The notes: a model not told the origin generated them from the sequence alone. Counted from the stretch's first letter, positions 1 to 12,778 are shown. The stretch: 61,605 nucleotides of DNA from Mnemiopsis leidyi (GCA_000226015.1 JH154832.1:79012-140616); one strand, 5' to 3'. Numbers and translations: made by a program.

Positions 1-2
1 AA

Positions 3-179
3 TCTACTGCACACATCATGAGTAGTCTCTTGGTATCTCTCAGGTAACAAATTTACAAAGACTGTCAAGTTTTCCTCCTTCCCAAGAAGTTCATGGATTA
101 CATTCCCTGTTGTGGTCGTACTTCCTATACCCGTTGAATCAGGAATGTCAACTGCAAGGTTTGTCAGCTCCTTGCACAT
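3..179 (-). CDS. Unidentified partial ORF open to the window edge
   Basis: A minus-strand ATG at 179, preceded by an in-frame TAA, opens a frame of 59 codons that is still open at the left edge. The peptide contains the run DSTGIGSTTTTGNVIHELLG, rich in Gly, Ser and Thr, followed by a hydrophilic part. Its tone is that of a transposon-associated protein rather than a housekeeping gene, but I cannot name the family. The sequence just upstream (181-330) is a dispersed repeat with a second copy at 1383-1535, which favours a mobile-element origin. Low certainty. Confidence 0.25.
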   Translation of the reverse strand, partial: MCKELTNLAVDIPDSTGIGSTTTTGNVIHELLGKEENLTVFVNLLPERYQETTHDVCSR

Positions 180-180
180 G

Positions 181-330
181 TCTTACTGACACATCACCTA
201 CACGTCTTATCTATGATTAACTTTAAATTCTCGCTGTATTCAGTCACGCAGGGCGATATTTTATCTTAACCTTTAAAGAAGCCAGTTGTTGAAGATGACA
301 TTTGTAAAGAGCTGCTTAACTCTCGGTGAA
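181..330. repeat. Dispersed direct repeat, copy 1
   Basis: About 150 bp starting at TCTTACTGAC and running through TAAAGAAGCCAGTTGTTGAA matches 1383-1535 in the same orientation with scattered substitutions and small indels. It has no open frame and looks like an old non-coding repeat. Confidence 0.7.
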
Positions 331-1382
331 TCATTGGTTCAGACACTGAAAAAATGGCATTATCTACTGAACTTACACGGTCTGGATTGAATGATGCTAG
401 AGTTCTATGAATGTGGGACAACCTGTAGCTTTTAGGAGCTGTCTTTACATAATACTGGTCAACATTATTAGATAAAATAATACATGAAGAATATTAACAA
501 ATATAATACAAGTGATTGATAATTATGGGTACTGGGTAGTGGATAATCTTGATCATGTGGATCTGAAAATTTTAAAGTGATTCAATTGTATCATTGTAAT
601 AGAGAAACACAAAAATTTTTTATTTATCGCCACAATCAATTTATAAAATATATTCTAACTCTGTTACGTCACATAAAGTTCAAATTCGATTCAAATTATG
701 GATAATAGTAATAATAATTAAGTTATAAATTGTGATGCTATCAAAGATCATGCTTCCAGCCATTGCCATTGCGGCCTGCAGAAGTTTAATAATGAGTTTC
801 AATTCGTTACCATGCACACTGAACACCTGATACTCTGATAGTGACAGTATTGGATCAGCTGGCGAAAGGACATACACGCTTTTATTGGCTGCTTTCCAGA
901 CGGTAGTGAATTGAATTCAAAATTCTAACGTCTAAGAGGCCGCCCTAAAGCTATGGTGAAAATCAAATTGATTTTTAATATGACGTGCGGCCGTAGTCAA
1001 TGTAAAACATGCCAGTATGACGAGGAAAGAAAAATAAGTGTAGAATACCTTTTATGAGTCAAGACGTAAACGGCGTTTAACACGCAGGCTCATTAAAACG
1101 CCGTTTTTCGCCAGCTTGATTGAAACTCTTTATCTTGCTGGTGTGTTTGATATCGACTAACACCCAGCACTCAGAATGTTTCCTCCCCAGGGTGTCTGGG
1201 TTACCAAAAAAGCCTCCTATATTAGCGTGTTTAGTCATTTTTTCGAATGCCATATGCTCAAACTCTCAAAGTTCTTAATTCCATAATTTTTTTCCATAAA
1301 ACTTCTTATTTTCTATTAGGAATTCTTGAGTCAAGGTCGGGCTATGAATTTACCCTTTCTTATTGCTTCCAATACCCACACG

Positions 1383-1535
1383 TCTTACTGGCGCATCGCC
1401 TACACGTCTTATCTATGATAAATTTTGATTTCTCGGTGTCAACAGTCAGTGTCACGCAGGGGATGCCCCATCTTAACTATTAAAGAAGCAAGTTGTTGAA
1501 GACGGGATTTGTAAAGAGCTTTTTCACTCTCGGTA
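1383..1535. repeat. Dispersed direct repeat, copy 2
   Basis: Second copy of the repeat at 181-330, same orientation, about 1.2 kb away. The shared stretch ends near the CTCTCGGT motif in both copies. The 330-1380 interval between them holds no recognisable gene. Confidence 0.7.
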
Positions 1536-1807
1536 GTTGAAGGATACAAATAGTGAATATAACATCATAATGTAACACAATAAACCCAAGAACTTTCGTC
1601 TCTTCTTACCTCCCGCGCCCTCCAATGGCAACCGAACCCCAACTGTGAACTAACATGGGAGATCGGACCGCCCTCAAACCCTTTAAGTGTTGTCACATTA
1701 AAAAGTAATTTTGATACTAGACAGGTCGAATATTTCCTGAATATGGCGCTATATTTCAATTGGATTAGATTGAATTATTAATTTTGAAACATACAGTAAT
1801 GATTTTA

Positions 1808-2840
1808 CATTATCTCCTAAGTCTTATAAAACAACTTAAAAAAGTTTTGTTCATGAGTAAAGCAGCGCACCCACTTTGCTTGGAATCCTTCCTATAACCT
1901 ATAATATGGGAAATTTCAGATGAGACCTAAAATATAATAAAAATATTTAGGACTCTATTTACATTATACAGGGTGATTCAAAAGAAAATTACTATTTTGA
2001 GGAGCTCTATCTTGCTACAAAATATAACAAATTGAAATTTTTCTCTTACAATATGTTCAAAAAATATTAAACTTTAACACTGGTAGTTTTTAAATATCTA
2101 GGAGTCCAATACCCTATAACATGGATAGATATTTCAAACTCCATGTAACAAGTGGATCCAATGGACAGATGGCGATTGGTACTGACTTGTCCAATTTTCT
2201 CTTATCTTCTTTGTGATATGGCAGTATGGTACCACTGTTCGGGTAAAAGTTGACCAAGATGCTATTAAATTCGGTCGACAACTTTTTATCAATTTTTTTC
2301 GAGATGTAAAAGTAAAGACGACATTATAGTCATCTCCTAAGTCCTATAAAGCAACTTATAAAAATTTTGTTTAGGAGTAAAGCAGCGCACCCATTTTGCT
2401 TGGAATCTTTCCTATAACCTAATATGAGAATTTTCAGATGAGACTTAAAACATAATAAAAATATTTAGGACTCTTTATACATTATACAGGGTGATTTAAA
2501 AGAAAATTACTATTTTGAGGAGCTCTATCTTGCTACAAATTAAAACTAATTGAAATTTTTCTCTTACAATATGTTCAAAAAATATTAAAATTTAACACTG
2601 GTAGTTTTTAAATATCTAGGAGTTCAATACCATATAACATGGATAGATATTGCAAACTCCATGTAACAAGTGGATCCAATGGACAGATGGCGATTGGCAC
2701 TGACTTGTCCAACTTTCTTTTATCTTCTTTGTGATATGGCAGTATGGTACCACTGTTCGGGTAAAAGTTGACCAAGATGCTGTTAAATTCGGTCGACAAC
2801 TTTTTATCAACTTTTTCGAGATGTAAAAGTAAAGACGACA
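1808..2840. repeat. Two tandem units of about 518 bp
   Basis: The unit at about 1808-2325 is repeated at about 2326-2840; landmark GGATAGATAT recurs 518 bp apart (2123 and 2641). The copies differ by a few per cent. Each unit carries, on the minus strand, a short open stretch including FNSILVNFYPNSG followed by PYHKEDKRK, so the unit seems to contain a decayed coding fragment. The motif resembles the beta-strand and His region of AlkB-type dioxygenases as found in some mobile elements, but the expected H-x-D reads H-K-E, so no function is claimed. Confidence 0.75.
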
Positions 2841-2845
2841 GCCCT

Positions 2846-3240
2846 CTGTGGGAAGTTTCACAAATACACGAATAAATCTCCCTGAAACTTCTACCTAGCC
2901 TTTTTACATTCTTAGCAATATCATTGATGAAATTTTCGCAGCAAAGCCAATACTACAGGAATACTACTACATGGAATACCTCTCAAGATAGGTCTGCCAT
3001 TATTATGAGCAATCATAACTTGGGTGTTCCTATAACACGACATGAGATTGTCGGCATCTTGCTTATCTTTAGCGATGTGTTTAGACTGTTCTACAATCCG
3101 GGAAAATTTCCTCCTAATTAAAGCACGAGAAATGATATCAGAAATAGGGTTTGAAAACTTCGAAGGGCACCACTTAGGACCTCTTTGGCTATCTTTATTA
3201 ATGAATAAACACAATATGATATAATCGTAGTAAGACATCG
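2846..3240 (-). pseudogene. Decayed mobile-element ORF, copy 1
   Basis: On the minus strand an ORF of 105 codons (3238-2921) reads through motifs such as KHIAKDKQDADNLMSCYRNT and AHNNGRPILRGIP. A second, more damaged copy of the same DNA lies at 3900-4330. Two diverged copies within 1.5 kb and the neighbouring 518-bp tandem repeat point to a transposable element. I do not recognise the protein family; transposase and retroelement accessory proteins are both possible. Confidence 0.4.
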
Positions 3241-3674
3241 TAGTAAAACATCGTTGTAAAACATTTAAGTATCACAAGTATCACTTAATAAGATAACTAA
3301 TAAGACTGCAAAGGAAAAGAATTTAAAAGGACACACATTATGTTTCACTAACAGAACATCATTACAATGTTACTTTTTTAAAGTTGGCTCTATCTAATAG
3401 TATTGTTTGGTAATGCAACTTTATCGTGTGTTGTTCAGCATTTATTGTTATCTGGGAAATATTTAGATTAAGGATCTTTAACAAGCGGATGTGGCTTGGA
3501 GTTCTCAATGAATATTAATTTCTTTCCAGGGTAAAACAAGTGGTTGAGGACGATTGTAAGGGCACCCACCTACACGAGCAATAAGTTTGTATTTTAAGCC
3601 GAGCTTAAGAAAGCTGGGTTCTTGTAGTTATGTGTTATGGGAATAACGTTAATTAGTAATTCTCGATTTCATGT

Positions 3675-4330
3675 TTAGTAAGTTTCCAATAAAATATCAA
3701 ATATAGTTCGGTCTGAATGCTGGAATCCCTCAAGTGATGACTCGCTTCCATACTGCATTTCTGCACTGACATCATCTAAGTGTTCCGAAAATTTGTCAAG
3801 GTTACTCTGAAGTTCGGACTTGTAACTGTCAGAAGATTCCTTTAACTCGTTCGAAGATTTTTCAAAACAAACGAGGGACGGACTATAAGACGATAGCACT
3901 AGCACCCGGTGGGAAGTCTCACAAATACACGAATAAATCTCACTAAAACTTTTACCTGGGCTTCTACCTGGGCTTTTTTTCATTCTTAGCAATATCATTG
4001 ATGAATTTCTTGCGGTATTGTACCAAAGAAGCATTTCAACTTTCGTCGGCAAAACCAATACCTCATGGAATACCTTCCATGATAGGTCTACCATTATTAT
4101 TATGAGTAAACATAACTTAACTCGTGCCGTGTTCCTATAACACGGCTTGAGAATGTCAGCATCTTGCTTTTCTTTAACTGTGTGTTTAGCCTGTTCTACA
4201 ATCCGGTAAAAATTACTTCTAATTAATTACGAGAAATTATATTCGAAATACGGTTTGAAAACCCCGAGGGTTACCACTTAGGACGTCTTTATTAATCTTT
4301 ATTATTGTATAAACATAAAATGATATAATT
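3675..4330 (-). pseudogene. Decayed mobile-element ORF, copy 2
   Basis: Nucleotides 3900-4330 repeat 2846-3240 in the same orientation, sharing GGGAAGTxTCACAAATACACG and TTCTTAGCAATATCATTGAT. The minus-strand frame here is broken relative to copy 1, and a different 139-codon ORF (4094-3675) runs out of it, rich in Ser, Glu and Lys at its C-terminal end. Probably a relic; function unknown. Confidence 0.4.
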
Positions 4331-5841
4331 GTCGTGAAATATTTAAGTACCTTTTTAGTATCAATTTAATTTGCTAAAACAAATTTGATATAAACTAGCA
4401 GTAAGTTTAAATTAAGCAGTAAGTTTAATTCTTCTTCCCAGTTCCCACCGACGGTCAAGACTGGTTTCTTTCGTGCCATTAGCATTATTAGAATTAAAAT
4501 TTAATTAACTTATTTCCAGGATTTGTTTGGTCGGGTGGGTTTTCATAAATTAACGCTGCTATATCTCTAAAGCAGATTGGTGTTACATCTGTATTGTATG
4601 TTAGTATACACAGTAAAGAGGCTATTATTTCTACATTTCTGCAACTTGTGGTGCAGCATAGGCAGGATTATATATGTATCACGGTCCCAACACTCTCCAT
4701 TTCTGCTGATAAATAACTATTATTTAATTTGTAGTGTTAAATAGTTATTAGAAAAATAAATGCTCTAAGTCAGGAACTGTTGTATTAGAATTGAAGGGCA
4801 TAATCTAATTCTGGGATTTAAAAATCCTTTTCGAACAAAATTGTTAAAACTGATAAAATTGTCAAAACTTAGCTTCTAAAATCCGAATTAACAATAAACT
4901 GTGTACCATTAACGCTATTACGTTTATTAAGATTTCTAATTAAAATTAATTGGACACTCATCTGTCACTATAATAAGCCTAACCGTCTCATCCTTTCTAA
5001 TGAAGCGGCAGTCTGGGTATTTCTGATCTGATTTTCTTTAACTCACGCTGTCGATTGTCTAAGGTACTAACTTAGCTTATCGGGGTCTAATGATGGCATC
5101 CGATAACTTTATCGGGCAATTACAGTACGGCGTACGCGATTTTATAAGGTGAACTATTGTTATAGACAGTCTTTTCTAGATCTGAGAATTTGATGATGAC
5201 ATGAAAGGCAAAGGACAATGATATAGTTGTTGCACAGTGACAGAGAGGTAAATCTCACCGAGTAAATCATTAAGATAAATGCAAAATAGATGTTAACAGA
5301 ATCTTAGGTTGCTGGTACCCTTGTACCAGTAATGTCTTGTATCAGTAGCAATATTGCAAGTAGAAGCATAAAGGATAGGTCCATACTAAGTATAGATCCT
5401 TATACATACAGGCTGCTTAAAAAGTGAAACTGAATGTTAAATGGGTGCTTGCAATGCCATTTCATTAACAGCGTCTTTACCGCCCGTTATAACAGTTTAA
5501 TTTTGCAAAAAAACAAAAAGAAGCATTATAACATTGGCGTGTTCTGTTCATCATCTCTTCGGACAATTTGATCTTTTAACATCACTTTTTCATCACAACA
5601 TTCAGTATCACAGGTACACAAATCACAATATCAAAGATAAAACTGATGGAGGAGGCAAAGCAAGAGACAATTAACTTGATCGAGCGTTTGACAATTCTGT
5701 CGTTGTCCTGCCCTTCAAGTTCACTTTACCTAGTATTAGTTCCTTGCTGATTGGCTGTATTTAGAAATTCCACTATTTTGATACTTAATTTCCTTCCACC
5801 TTGCTTCGACTCCCTAATACCTGACGTCCACGTCAACCCAG
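4331..5841. other. AT-rich DNA with no gene seen
   Basis: I searched this 1.5 kb for upstream exons of FANCI, expecting a FANCI-like helical exon ending in phase 0 before 5842, and found none. Frames are short and stop-rich. The short frame starting with the ATG near 5646 (Met-Glu-Glu-Ala-Lys) does not resemble FANCI. Confidence 0.5.
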
Positions 5842-8800
5842 GAACTAGGAAAAGCAATCAGCCAGCACATCAAGAACACGAAGAAGCTGCGACCCTTCAC
5901 TCTTGGTCTGGGACTGAGTCTGACACAACACGAACGTTTCTCCGAGCAGATACTGACGTCTTTAAAGGGAGGTGTTAGTCGAGCTCTTCGAGGTGGAAAG
6001 TTGTGGGCTACATCTAAATTCATCCATGGTAATATTTCGTTATATTTCAGTAATGTGAGTAGAATTTTTGATTTCAATTCAGGTTTTGATTTATGATGAA
6101 CATGGAACTTTTTCAATCTATAATCGTGAAAGTTTTCACTATATCAAAATACTCTTGAACAATTTCTACCTGTAGGGGTGGTGGAAGAAAACCAAGATGT
6201 AAAGAAGCTGCTGGGGGTTGTACTGAAAAAGACTAATGAAGGCTGGGACTACGCACACGTCACAGAGGGTCTTATCAAGCTAGGGTTCATTCTCCTGGAA
6301 TGTCCTGGATCAGAGAGCGAAGTTGGACTTTTCATCCTCGGTACGCGTATTAACAAAACAAGAAAATGCAATATACTCACGTAATCATTGTTCAATTTTA
6401 AAAAATGTGTATGTGGATGACAGTGTAATACTTTTCAGAGGAGTGTTACAAACTGCACGTGCACTGTCGAGGGAGCGTGATGACGGACTTGTTACACCGG
6501 GTAGTGACGTCATCACCATTGACTGCAGGGACTTGTCATTCCCGTCTTCTTGTTCGAATTTCAAGGAGAAGCATTCAGCTGCTTCTATCCCAGTCCAATA
6601 CGGTGCTTGTCTTCCACAATTTTTTATGTCACCAGATCATAAATAATGTTGATTTTACCACCGACCACTGTAAGTACTATTCCTTTCTTGAAGCGATGTT
6701 AACTTTCTCAATATATTTATCTGCCCACAGCTGCAGGACAACCTGACGAATGTCCCGATGATACCGCTGAAGAATGCACGGTGTGTACTGCGAGCTCTGG
6801 TGCCAGTCATGCGATACGACACAACTCTCAGAGACTCCGCCATCCTGATATTCCGCAAGTCCCTGTTCTCCAAGAACCCTGATAGTCGGAGAATTGCTGT
6901 ATTCGGACTCACTGAGATGATGAAAAAGTTCAAGGTTTGGTTATGATTTCCTCTGAAAGCTGCTCATCAAACATGCACTTTCGCATGTAAAAAAGTTCAA
7001 GTCTTAAAAAAAGTGTAAACTATGATTGTGTATTGTGTAAACTGTTTTTGTTAGGTTGGAGAGAACTATAGTCAAAGTTCTCAACTCAGCTGCTCCCAAG
7101 TTCAAGTTCATCTCATGGTCACTGACGATATCAACGAGGCGGTCTGCACTGAGGTAAACAATCAAGTACCTAGAAACTCAGTTTCAAAACGTATCTCATC
7201 GCACTACTTTAGCCACGAACAATACTTTCTGTTTACGAATTGGTATAGTGCCCTGCAATCTACCCATTCTACGCAGATCTCACTGCTGTTAAAGCGGGGT
7301 CTGGAACAACAAGGCAGTGTGCGGAGTGACATCTACAGAAGACTAAGCAGCATCATCTCTAACAACTCTAAATTGTATCCCATGATATTGCAGCTGCTCG
7401 AGGAGAGATTGGGACTTGTCACAGAGTCTGATCCAGGTTGATCCAAATGTTACACTGTATGTTACACTGTATGTTCACAGCAACTCTACAGTTTCTCAGT
7501 TAGGAAAAACAACTTTGTTAAAGTTCCCCCATGAATACTTAAGGTAATTTTCCCCTGAATTTAACTGTCTACTCCCGCCAGGTGTTCTCCCACCGGTAAA
7601 GCTGGGGAGCTGTATCGCTGTGTTACCGGACCAGAGTGTGCTCCGCGAACCTGTCATGGACTTACTGGGGGCTGCCTTCACATGTTGTAATCTGGTCCGA
7701 TCTAGGGAACCTGATGACGGTGAATTTTCGTTTTTTTGTCTATTTTTTTGTTTTTAACTTTTTGTTTGTTTGTTTTTACCTTTTATGTTTGTTTGTAAGT
7801 AAGTCAGTTCGAATTTTTCTGAATGTTTTCTTCTGTTTTTAGTTATTATCCTTGCAGTAATGAAGCTGGATGAGCTTCTTGAGTCGGTGATAATGCGATC
7901 AACAAAGAGTGATCTTGAAGACTGGGATCTAGATAAAGGAGCTGAGTTCTCCAATGCCGGTGTTGGATCTCGCAACTCAGTGACAGCCCTGACTCTTACT
8001 GCAATTCTTGAGGTTTTGTGGCACAGTTATAAGAGCGTGAACATAAAACAAATTCTAAAAGTTTCAAGCTATACACATGTGCCATTTTCTCTCGAAAATA
8101 ATGAAGTTATTCAAAATTGCATATATTTGAGGTTTCCTCTGTCTTGTTGATATTCCAACTGTCAAACTGTACAAGTAAACAGTAAACACCCATCGCAGGT
8201 ACTTCTCGAAAATGAACTACTTAAAGGAAAAGGGACAATGGAAAGTGGGGAGAAGTTCAAGAAACTGTTCAAGTTGATGTACTCTGTCCAAGAAGTCCTC
8301 AATGAAAAACAGGTGAGGTCTTGATCTTGAAGACTAATAGATGGGAATTTGTCGTCGGCGTTATAAGTTGAGAAATCAGTCACTAAATCCATCCATTACG
8401 CGATTTGGATGTTTTTATCAAGACGATTGAAAAATTCAAATTTCAGAGCGGAGGACGTGGAAAGAAAACTAAAGCTAATGTCGCACATTTCTCTCTACGT
8501 GCCGTAGACACACTATTAGACTACTTAATAGTGTGAGTCGACGGTTTATTTATCAAATATATATTTATTACTTATGACCTTGACACTTATTGAAAAGTAA
8601 GAATTAAAGTTAAATTTGTTAATTATCAAGAAATTATTTATTGTCTTTAATCTGAAACTTACCTTACAGTAACGAAATGACTGAACATGAAGAGTTTGTG
8701 GGAAATTTAAGAACGATCACTAACCTGTTGACGTGGAATCTTGGTTTACTGGCTGATCATCTCAAGAAGGTGGGCTTTCTAAAAAACTTCGTTTCTTGAT

Positions 8801-11641
8801 CAATTAGTACTTATTGTTAATCCAAGCTTACTTTAGAAAAACCTGTATTCTGCTTTAGAAACCTGGATGAGTTGTACATTATAATACCGTGTCGTATCAG
8901 ATCAGTACAGAAGAAGAAGAAGAGATTGAAGACTCTAGAGAGCGGGTCTACACACTCGGTTCCATAACAAAGTCTCTGTTACTCCACTTATCACGGGACA
9001 AGTCCCTGCACAGGGACCAGACTTCTTCACTGCTCGACAAGACTCTCAGGGTCATACATTCGTCCCACATGTGAGTGAAAGTGTCGATAAACGTAGTCGA
9101 ATGTAAACTCGGACATTATATACAAAGAACAAATGAATCTCATAACTTCTCATAATTTTTCTCTTCCATTTTCCATTATCGAGGTGTTATAATGCTGTAT
9201 ATAGTAAAAATCAAATGCTCTCTAGAAGTCTAGAGCAATGTAATGTAGAAATTTTGACCGGATAAACATTAAACCAGGGACCAGCTAGAAGAATACTTCG
9301 AAACAGTGACGGGAACATCAGAAATCTCAGCACTAAGAGAAAAAGTTGCTCCTCTTTTCCACAAAGCTGTCATTGCCGAGGACTACTCGGAGGCTCAACA
9401 TCTTCTTTCCGCACTGGGTATGTCTTTTCCGTTCTCATTTCTACACCCTGTAAGTTCTTACCCTTGTCGATTTGGACTTCAGCAAGTGGCATGGTACATA
9501 CGCTCTATAATATTTCGGTAACTTTCGAGATGACTAACAAACACGTACAACACAGACGTGTTGTACAGCATGTCGGAGACTCAAGAAGAACTAGAAGAGT
9601 TGCTGCTAAAGATGCTAGATCACCATTCTCTTACATCCGGCCTAGCTAAAGAAGTAGTCACCATCCTTCTAGCCTCTCTCAGGCGGTCGTCCGACAAGGT
9701 ACAGCACTTCTGAAGTTGATAGTGTTGAATTTCAACACTGGCAATCATACTTGTTTATGTTTGTTAGATGTGTACGATTGTTTTCTGCCATCAAACCGGT
9801 TTACAAAAGTAATAATGTCAAGCACTTCTCTCGATACAGTTGGACGTTCATTTGGGTTTAGCGACAGACATTCTGGCAGTGTTGGGAGACATAGAGACTG
9901 AAGATGAAGACAGCATGATAGATGAGGTATGAACTAATGTATTTGATCACCAGAAGGCGGAATCAGGCATCTTGAAGAATAATGCTACTGATATGAGTCC
10001 CAACAACAATTTGTTATGTAGACACAAATGGGGAAAAAGAGCTGATAATATTTGTTAACCATCAGGTAATGATTGTTTTCCGTCTAGGTGAAGTATAAAG
10101 TAGTGACCGAAAACTCCGCTCCAAAACTTATCCCTGTCATTATGTCGTCTTTAGACTCGGTAAGCTCATATTCTCAAATTCTGCCCGAGACATACTGAAC
10201 TATCTACTTGCATTGCGCCAAATTTGAATACTTGTCAGCGACGTTAGCAAGACATATACAAAGCACCTCCCGTAAATGACACTGTAAAACTGATAACTGT
10301 ACTGCCTGCTCAGATACTGACGGATATCGAATGGGGAATACAGCAAGGTAGTTACAGTGACGATCAATCTGACCTACTATGTCAGTATTTGACACAAGTA
10401 GCTTCGGTAAGTGTCAGCGGGTAAATTGATGAGATAGGTGATGTGATATTGCTTCTCTGTCTACACTGTGTTAGATATTTTTATGCTGTGGAGAAATGTC
10501 ACGTTATGAAGACACTGAAACTGTTCCCTGACTCAGGTGCTGAGTGTAACTCTAACATGTAAAACTCCCAACAACATCACAGACTTTATCTCCAAAACCA
10601 CCAACAAGTTTTACAAAACTTTCACTCTTCTCGTAAGTTCAAGTTTTTACTACCGCACTTGACACTTGTACAGTTTCCCAAGGGTTTTCATATGGTTTTG
10701 GTTTCATCATTATTAACTTTTATGTGCAGTGCCGGCTCTACTTCAAGTAAATTGCAGATAAAGAGGGAGTCGACCCACAATAACGGTATTTTAAAGTCTC
10801 TGGAAAAGTTGGCCAAATTGGTCGGCACGTCCACAAATCAGAAACTCTACAGTTTTCTAATCTATTTGGAGCAGCCTTTTGCTGACAATATTGGTAAGTT
10901 TTAAATTTCAAGCGTTGCGAAACTGGTTTTAATTTCATCATATTTATTCATGTTTCATCGCAACAAGCTTTTTGCTCTTAGTCCGATAATAGCAAGAAGG
11001 CGCGCCTCAACAAGCTACTAAATTGGCTCTGTCTCTTCAGGAGCCGCACAAAACGCTGCTACGTTACGAAAGCAAGCTGTGAGCGTTCCAGGACTTGTCT
11101 TCTCTGTTGAGCAGTGCGAGAGAAACCTCATCATTCTCAGCAAGAAAACTAAGGTTAACTTAATGTGCAGTTTTGATTTGGAAACCTACTTAGTTAAATG
11201 TTTCCAGCTCTTCGAACTTACCCTCTGAACTTAGTTAGGATTGAGTTGTTTTTTGTGCAGAATAATGCGATTAGCTAATGTTTTACGATTAGTAAAGATA
11301 ACATCAATTTCAGACCGATTTAATGGAACATTTCAAGCGCAGCCCAGCACGTGACTTCAAAGTTAATCTGAAAGTTTTGGAGGAAAAACTTTCGAAGGTT
11401 TGTTTTTGATTAAACTATACAATGTCTTAAATTGATTTGTAAAAAACCTGATGACCAAGATAGTATAAGAACACCATCTTATTTATTCATAATTTATCGA
11501 CCCAAGTTTGAATTTCCCTGTTTACGTAATGCGGGGTAATGAAACTAAAATGACGCTTGACAGGTTGATGACCAAGGTGAAGATTCTGAGCAGCCCAAGA
11601 AGAAAAGGAAGAAAGGGAAGAACAAATCGGGGGACGAATAA
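5842..11641 (+). CDS. FANCI: Fanconi anaemia group I protein (FANCI), C-terminal two thirds
   Basis: FANCI pairs with FANCD2 on DNA and is monoubiquitinated during interstrand crosslink repair. Exons read: 5842-6028, 6176-6340, 6439-about 6650, 6731-6934, 7055-7153, 7277-7436, 7582-7719, 7858-8012, 8199-8312, 8447-8532, 8670-8769, 8901-9070, 9278-9417, 9556-9698, 9840-9926, 10088-10159, 10314-10406, 10537-10632, 10758-10893, 11041-11153, 11314-11397, 11564-11641 (TAA). Phases agree everywhere except the 3' end of the third exon: the strong donor at 6670 gives the wrong phase, while a weak GT at 6648 would fit. About 950 codons. Family landmarks: DLLHRVVTSS; MMKKFKV, whose second Lys (6932-6934) aligns with the ubiquitinated Lys523 of the human protein; then three SQ motifs in YSQSSQLSCSQ, matching the phosphorylated SQ cluster; RSTKSDLEDWDLDKGAEFS; and a C-terminal KKKRKKGKNK nuclear-localisation-like tail. 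The N-terminal third is not visible upstream. Confidence 0.93.
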
Positions 11642-12240
11642 AATCAATCCTATTGTAATGGTGCACTGTTCAGCTAGCTTTTGGAGTTTGGAGGAGAGTG
11701 GCCCGCGAAGTACGATAGAACTTAACGACCAAAAAGTCTGTATGAAGGATTAAAGATGCAGGGCCTAAAGTAATTATTCATCGTTCTAATGAATTGTCAG
11801 TGTTAAAGTGTAAAACAATGGACTTTCTTTCTCTTCTGTTTTATTTCTGAATAGATTCCGTGGGAACGGGGAGTGACAAGTGTTTAAGGTATAGTTGTCG
11901 GCCACCGCCTGAGATTCAGCTGCAATCAAGATTTTGATTAAGCAAGTTGATTTGGGTTCAATATTTTTATTTTCAATCTGCTGCAGTTGAATTGTTGTTT
12001 TTCATTATCAATATCCAGGAAAAAGCCTGACAAAGTTTATTTATAACTTTCATTGTTATGATGAAGGTGAATCTGTAATTTATTTTAATGAATTTTGAAG
12101 TTTTTTATAATGCCAATAACACGCATTTTCCTGCTCCCATTAAGACTGCTCCCATTAAGAGTAAAGCATGATATCAGATATTGGTAGTTTGTAGTTACAA
12201 TTACATTTTACCATCCATAGTTAAAATCAAGCATGAAGCA
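11642..12240. other. FANCI 3' flank
   Basis: Downstream of the FANCI stop. An AATAAA overlaps the stop codon itself (11636-11641), probably too close to serve alone; the following 500 bp are AT-rich with no ORF or RNA gene seen. Confidence 0.4.
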
Positions 12241-12447
12241 ACTTTGAAGTTTGAACTAGGTTCATCTGACCATGAGTAGCCTCACGTTCAACGTTGTGGC
12301 CCATTTTCACATTCGAAAAATGTCTATTGTGGCAGCAGGCCCAACAACAAACAACGTCTGGCAAACCATGAGCAGTACTAATACTAGTACTAGTAGTCAG
12401 TAGTACGATTAGATAGCCTCAAGTTGCGGCCCATTTTGATTTTCTAA

Positions 12448-12532
12448 TCGATTCCTTGTCTGACTTTGTCCGACCCTCATTCGAAGGGAATAAAATGACT
12501 GGAGGGTGCGCGCTGCCGTACAAATCGATTCC
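12448..12532. mobile_element. Tiny MITE-like insertion with target duplication, copy 1
   Basis: A 68-bp segment (12456-12523) begins TTGTCTGACTTTGTCCGACC and ends GCGCGCTGCCGTACAA. It is flanked on both sides by the direct repeat ATCGATTCC (12447-12455 and 12524-12532), as expected for a target-site duplication of 8-9 bp. A 56-bp relative at 53154-53209 has its own different flanking duplication. The ends share only TTGT...ACAA as inverted repeat. The TSD length would suit a hAT-like mobiliser, but no transposase is seen. Confidence 0.7.
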
Positions 12533-12778
12533 CAGATCTGTTGACGACTACGAGATATGATATCCGCGTCCGTCTAACGTTAAACGAAACGGGAGAGCAG
12601 CTGCGAGTCGGGTAACACCTCGACTTCACCTAACCAGGTGCTTACGCCGCGCGCAAAAGGGCTCTGGTTAGAGCAAACCTCGACAACAGATCTGCGAATT
12701 TGTAATCCAATAGGATTGCCTGGGGACCTCAGGGAAACGTAGAGAGAGTCGCGCAACGCCTGGTAACAATACACTATA

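Noticed and set aside
1970..2000. CAGGGTGATTCAAAAG as a DNA-transposon terminus
   Set aside because: The motif occurs in both 518-bp units, but no inverted partner or target duplication was found.
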